A DNA stretch of 45,936 nucleotides, taken from contig CAIRAW010000063.1 in the NCBI GenBank assembly GCA_903876735.1, positions 1-45,936 on the forward strand. The letters are read 5' to 3'. The translations under genes were made by a program, and so were the position numbers. The DNA is from an uncultured beta proteobacterium (GTDB lineage: Bacteria > Pseudomonadota > Gammaproteobacteria > Burkholderiales > Burkholderiaceae_C). Positions 42,126-45,936 of the stretch are shown in pieces (positions within the stretch are counted from its first letter, which is position 1; every line of letters starts with the position of its first letter). The notes beneath the pieces are model-generated. The model did not search any database. It had not been told where the DNA came from and was given only the letters and a program-made list of their open reading frames with translations.

Positions 42126-43391
42126 TCAGGCCTGCTTGGCGGCTTCGCGGTACACCAGCAGAGGCGGCTTATTTTCTTCTATGGTTGATTCATCCACAAC
42201 AACCTTGTCAACATTGCTGGCATTGGGTAACTCGTACATGGTGTCGATCAGTGCCTGCTCCAGGATTGAGCGAAGGCCGCGCGCGCCGGTCTTGCGCGCC
42301 AGCGCCTTCTTGGCAATGGCGGTCAGGGCCGAGGGGCGAATTTCAAGACCGACATCCTCCATGGCCAGCAGCTTGCTGTACTGCTTGACCAGGGCATTCT
42401 TGGGCTCGGTCAGAATCTGGACCAGCGCCTCTTCGGTCAGCTCAGCCAAGGTCGCCACCACCGGCATGCGCCCCACCAGTTCGGGAATCAAACCGAACTT
42501 GATCAGGTCTTCCGGCTCCACGTCCTTGAAAACCTGGGTCAGGCTGCGTTGTGCCTTGCTCATGACGGTCGCGCCAAAACCCATGCCCGACGATTGCGTG
42601 CGGTTGTCGATGACTTTTTCCAGGCCAAAGAAAGCGCCGCCGCAGATGAACAGGATGTTGGTGGTGTCCACCTGAACAAAATCCTGATTCGGGTGCTTGC
42701 GTCCGCCCTGCGGCGGCACGCTGGCCATGGTGCCTTCAATCAGCTTGAGCAGTGCCTGCTGCACGCCCTCGCCCGACACGTCTCGGGTGATCGAGGGGTT
42801 GTCCGACTTGCGCGAAATCTTGTCGATCTCGTCGATGTAGACAATGCCGCGCTGGGCGCGTTCGACATCGTAATTGCAGCTTTGCAGCAGTTTGAGCACA
42901 ATGTTCTCAACGTCCTCGCCAACATAGCCGGCTTCCGTCAGCGTGGTGGCGTCGGCCATCACAAAGGGCACATCGAGCATGCGCGCCAGCGTCTGCGCCA
43001 ACAGCGTCTTGCCGGAACCGGTCGGGCCGATCAGCAGAATATTGCTCTTGGCCAGCTCAACATCGTCCTTCTTGGCTTTTTCCTTGTGGCGCAGGCGTTT
43101 GTAATGGTTGTAAACCGCCACCGCCAGAATGCGCTTGGCAGGTTCCTGCCCGATCACATAGTTATCAAGATTGGCCTTGATTTCAGACGGCGTCGGCAAC
43201 TCGGCCGTGGCGCTGCCCGGCTCGGTGCTGGCCGGCAGTTCATCACGAATGATTTCATTGCAAAGCTCAATGCATTCGTCGCAGACGAACACCGATGGAC
43301 CGGCGATCAGCTTCTTGACTTCGTGCTGGCTCTTGCCGCAAAAAGAACAATAAAGCGTTTTCTCGCCTGAGGCGCCTTTTTTTTCAGCCAT
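42126..43391 (-). CDS. clpX: ClpX, ATPase subunit of ClpXP
   Basis: A 421-residue AAA+ unfoldase. The zinc-binding domain has four cysteines (C15, C18, C37, C40: YCSFCGKS and [10 protein letters not shown]). Walker A is [13 protein letters not shown]; Walker B lies in [11 protein letters not shown]. The IGF-like loop that docks to ClpP reads IGLGFGATV-type here as GMGFGATV. It follows clpP by 3 bp on the minus strand. Confidence 0.97.
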   Translation of the reverse strand: MAEKKGASGEKTLYCSFCGKSQHEVKKLIAGPSVFVCDECIELCNEIIRDELPASTEPGSATAELPTPSEIKANLDNYVIGQEPAKRILAVAVYNHYKRLRHKEKAKKDDVELAKSNILLIGPTGSGKTLLAQTLARMLDVPFVMADATTLTEAGYVGEDVENIVLKLLQSCNYDVERAQRGIVYIDEIDKISRKSDNPSITRDVSGEGVQQALLKLIEGTMASVPPQGGRKHPNQDFVQVDTTNILFICGGAFFGLEKVIDNRTQSSGMGFGATVMSKAQRSLTQVFKDVEPEDLIKFGLIPELVGRMPVVATLAELTEEALVQILTEPKNALVKQYSKLLAMEDVGLEIRPSALTAIAKKALARKTGARGLRSILEQALIDTMYELPNASNVDKVVVDESTIEENKPPLLVYREAAKQA

Positions 43392-43394
43392 AGA

Positions 43395-44015
43395 CTACGT
43401 CCGTTTCGAGATGACCTTGTCGATCAGACCATATTCCCTGCACTCCTCGGCCGACATGTAATAGTCGCGCTCGGTGTCGCGCTCGATGCGCTCCAGGGGC
43501 TGCCCGGTGCGTTCGGCCAGGATTCGGTTCAACTGCTCGCGCGTCTTGAGAATTTCCCGCGCCTGAATCTCGATCTCGGTCGCCTGCCCCTGGCTGCCGC
43601 CAGAGGGCTGGTGAATCATGACCTTGGAGTTGGGCAGCGAAAAACGCTTGCCCTTGGCCCCGGCTGCCAGCAAAAACGCACCCATGCTGGCCGCCATGCC
43701 GGTGCACAGGGTCGAGACATCGGGCTTGATGAAATTCATAGTGTCAAAAATCGCCATGCCGGCACTGACCGAGCCACCGGGCGAATTGATGTAGAACGAG
43801 ATGTCCTTGTCCGGATTGTCACTCTCCAGAAACAGCAACTGCGCCACCACCAGATTGGCGACATAGTCATTGACCGGTCCGACCAGAAAAATTACCCGCT
43901 CCTTGAGCAGACGCGAGTAAATGTCATAAGACCGCTCCCCACGACCTGACTGCTCGATCACCATGGGAACCATGCCCAGGGCTTGTGTATCCATCGCACT
44001 CAATCGCTCGTTCAT
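43395..44015 (-). CDS. clpP: ClpP, proteolytic subunit
   Basis: A 206-residue serine peptidase forming a tetradecamer. The catalytic serine is S110 in [11 protein letters not shown], the histidine H135 in VMIHQPSGG, and an aspartate lies near 185 in RDTERDYY. The propeptide region at the N terminus ([19 protein letters not shown]) is usual. It lies between tig (53 bp upstream) and clpX (3 bp downstream). Confidence 0.97.
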   Translation of the reverse strand: MNERLSAMDTQALGMVPMVIEQSGRGERSYDIYSRLLKERVIFLVGPVNDYVANLVVAQLLFLESDNPDKDISFYINSPGGSVSAGMAIFDTMNFIKPDVSTLCTGMAASMGAFLLAAGAKGKRFSLPNSKVMIHQPSGGSQGQATEIEIQAREILKTREQLNRILAERTGQPLERIERDTERDYYMSAEECREYGLIDKVISKRT

Positions 44016-44068
44016 ATTGTCTCCAGATAGAACTCTACTGTACCGAAAATCACAGGCACAAAACGAGC

Positions 44069-45379
44069 TTAGTTCTGCGCCATCAGTTCGTCAAACGACA
44101 GGCTTGTTTCACTGATCTTGGCACGCGACATGACAAACTCCGTCACGTTGTTTTCCATCACGATCGCCTCGACTTCGGCCAGGCGGTTGTTGTCGCCGTA
44201 ATACCAGCGCATCACGTCAGCCGGCTTTTCGTAGCTCGCCGCCAGTTCCTCGATATGCGCCTTGATCTGCTCCGGCTTGGCTTGCAGGCTGTTGGCACGC
44301 ACCAGTTCAGCCACCACCAGGCCCAGACGCACGCGGCGCTCGGCCTGCGGACGGAAAATATCATCGGGCATCGGGGTCGTCTCGGCGTCCTTCATGCCGC
44401 GCTGCTTCAGGTCGGCACGGGTGCCTTCCATCAAACGGGTAATTTCGGATTGCACCGCGCTGGTCGGCAAGTCCAGTTCGGCCGCTGCAATCAGCGCATC
44501 CATCACCGCCTGTTTGTTGCGTGCCAGCAAACGCACCTTGACCTCGCGCTCCAGGTTCTTGCGGACATCGGTGCGCAGCCCTTCGACCGTCGCATCCGGG
44601 ATGCCCAGCGACTTGGCCATCGCATCATTCACATCCGGCAGATGGGCCGCTTCGATCTTCTTGACCGTGACCATGAAGTCAGCCGTCTTGCCGGCCACAT
44701 CCTTGCCGTGGTAATCGGCCGGGAAAACCATCTGAAAGGTCTTGCTCTCACCCGACTTCATGCCCTGCGTCGCATCTTCGAATTCCTTGAGCATCTGGCC
44801 GTCGCCGAGGATGAACTGAAAATCTTCAGCCTTGCCGCCGGGGAAAACTTCGCCATCGATCTTGCCTTCAAAGTCAACCGTCACGCGGTCGCTGGTCTGC
44901 GCCGGCGCGTCGTGCGGGCGCTGGGCAAAGGTACGGCGCTGCTTGCGCAGGATATCGAGCGTCTTGTCGACAGCCGCATCCGTCACCTCGGCATTGACCT
45001 TCAGCACATCGGCGCCGCTCAGGTCGCTGATCTTGACATCCGGATAGACCTCAAACACCGCATCAAACGCCAACTCGCCTTCTGGCGACGATTCCTTCTC
45101 GGTGATGCGGGGCTGGCCGGCAACACGCAGTTTGGCTTCATTGGCCGCATTGGCAAAAGCCTCGCCGACCTTGTCGTTCATGACTTCATAGTGAACCGAG
45201 TAACCATAGCGCTGCGTCACCACATTCATGGGCACCTTGCCGGGACGGAAACCGTCCATCTTCACAGTGCGTGCAAGCTTTTTCAGGCGCGCCTGAACTT
45301 CCGACTGAACATTGAGAACAGGCAGGGTCAGCGTGATCTTGCGTTCGAGCTTTTCCAGGGTTTCAACGGTAACGGTCAT
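44069..45379 (-). CDS. tig: Trigger factor
   Basis: A 436-residue ribosome-bound chaperone and prolyl isomerase. The ribosome-binding tail has [17 protein letters not shown] (the GFRxGKxP signature, near 44-60). The FKBP domain has [19 protein letters not shown] and [20 protein letters not shown]. The helical C domain follows. It heads the tig-clpP-clpX-lon order. A -10-like TACAAT occurs on the minus strand at 45566-45561, implying a leader of about 175 nt. Confidence 0.96.
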   Translation of the reverse strand: MTVTVETLEKLERKITLTLPVLNVQSEVQARLKKLARTVKMDGFRPGKVPMNVVTQRYGYSVHYEVMNDKVGEAFANAANEAKLRVAGQPRITEKESSPEGELAFDAVFEVYPDVKISDLSGADVLKVNAEVTDAAVDKTLDILRKQRRTFAQRPHDAPAQTSDRVTVDFEGKIDGEVFPGGKAEDFQFILGDGQMLKEFEDATQGMKSGESKTFQMVFPADYHGKDVAGKTADFMVTVKKIEAAHLPDVNDAMAKSLGIPDATVEGLRTDVRKNLEREVKVRLLARNKQAVMDALIAAAELDLPTSAVQSEITRLMEGTRADLKQRGMKDAETTPMPDDIFRPQAERRVRLGLVVAELVRANSLQAKPEQIKAHIEELAASYEKPADVMRWYYGDNNRLAEVEAIVMENNVTEFVMSRAKISETSLSFDELMAQN

Positions 45380-45936
45380 AAAAATACTCCTAAATTAGTT
45401 GTGGACAGCGCTAGCCGCTATACGGCTGCGACCTGTCCCGCAAATGAAAAACGCTTGGGGGGTCAGACTTTATCGCCACAATTCGGGGCCGAACCGGCTG
45501 GGTTTCGGGTCTTGTCTACCAGCCCAATCCACCCATGGCGTGAAGTTTTACACGGCCCCTATTGTACTGACAGACAAAAGACCCGCCGAACCGTGCTGGC
45601 GAAGGTAAAACGTGTCGCAGATTGCCACGCCTGCGCTCAGTAGCCTTGTGTGATGAAGGTCGGCTCCCGCTGCACTGTTGGTATAGAATTTTTTTGGACC
45701 GGTCGTTCAACTTTGACGGTCAGTTTCTAAGGAGGGTGGCTGGCTCCAAAAGACACAATCCGATAGTTCAGCTTTTCGGTTGGAGTGCGTGAAAGCTGCC
45801 ATCGGCGAAAGAAGACTCCACACCACACTACGCAGCAGGGTACTGGGCACCGGCTTCTGCAAAATGCAAACGCTCGCTGCTTCGGCCTGTTGCCGCAGTT
45901 CTCTCTCCTCGGCACCTGTAATTAAACAAGCAGGAA
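45380..45936. other. Intergenic region right of tig, no convincing gene
   Basis: The minus strand should hold the tig promoter (TACAAT at 45566-45561). The plus strand has TATAGAAT at 45682-45689, a good -10, followed by TTGGACCGGTCGTTCAA (45694-45710), a partial palindrome around ACCGGT that resembles TetR-family operators. An AAGGAGG occurs at 45731 without a useful start behind it. The last bases (AGCAGGAA) look like a ribosome-binding site, so a plus-strand gene probably begins just past the window. Confidence 0.45.

Noticed and set aside
43985..45643. A 552-codon plus-strand frame opposite trigger factor
   Set aside because: Antisense shadow of tig with no motif and a start inside clpP; the minus-strand gene is certain.

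Overview
The window is about 46 kb of moderately GC-rich, densely coded DNA with no phage, insertion sequence or CRISPR signature. Gene order (exbB-exbD-lpxK-trm112-kdsB-adk; lon-clpX-clpP-tig; clpS-clpA; a tRNA-Gly/Cys/Leu cluster) and protein style point to a Burkholderiales betaproteobacterium, most likely a Comamonadaceae member of the Rhodoferax/Polaromonas type. That placement is inference from synteny and familiarity, not from a database search.

The left 18.6 kb is the unusual part. It is packed with phosphorus-acquisition and lipid-remodelling genes: an ABC importer with a GpdQ-like phosphodiesterase (1-2295), a RsbV/RsbW/RsbU-type partner-switching module (2309-4398), sixA and ppk (4561-7138), a PlcP-like phospholipase C gene coupled to olsB (7227-8938), a TonB-dependent receptor coupled to an exported phosphoesterase (9060-12679), a CorA-like transporter lacking the GMN motif, a zinc-ribbon/dgkA/glycosyltransferase operon (14234-16007), an M14 peptidase pair, a small membrane ORF followed by an OlsA-like acyltransferase (17655-18611), and a patatin-like lipoprotein. 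Reading the spacers by eye I find five PhoB-type boxes (two 7-bp half-sites related to CTGTCAT, 11 bp apart), each on the coding strand of the gene that follows and each followed 10-11 nt later by a -10-like hexamer. They precede the STAS-led operon, ppk, olsB-plcP, the dgkA operon and the olsA-like unit. A sixth, weak one precedes the TonB receptor. The coherent reading is a phosphate-starvation island: polyphosphate handling, replacement of phospholipids by ornithine lipid and glycolipid, recycling of diacylglycerol, and scavenging of phosphoesters.

From 18.6 to 33 kb lie housekeeping genes: clpA/clpS, an exported Ala/Lys/Pro repeat protein, a DUF192 protein, sodB, xseA, exbBD, lpxK, trm112, kdsB, adk, an asparaginase, and lexA with two tandem SOS boxes and a small unknown gene behind it. 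A 2-hydroxyacid dehydrogenase and a glutathione S-transferase follow.

From 33.7 to 38.4 kb is an acyl-CoA catabolic set: a two-domain 3-hydroxyacyl-CoA dehydrogenase, a Crp/Fnr regulator, and a kinase-like phosphotransferase next to an acyl-CoA dehydrogenase, a pairing known from 4-hydroxyacid catabolism. A short palindromic intergenic element ends this block. The right end has an unknown acidic protein with a Gly/His tail, three tRNAs with a terminator-like hairpin between the first two, and the protein quality-control locus lon, clpX, clpP, tig. The last 557 bases carry no convincing gene, but hold a possible promoter for a gene to the right of the window.
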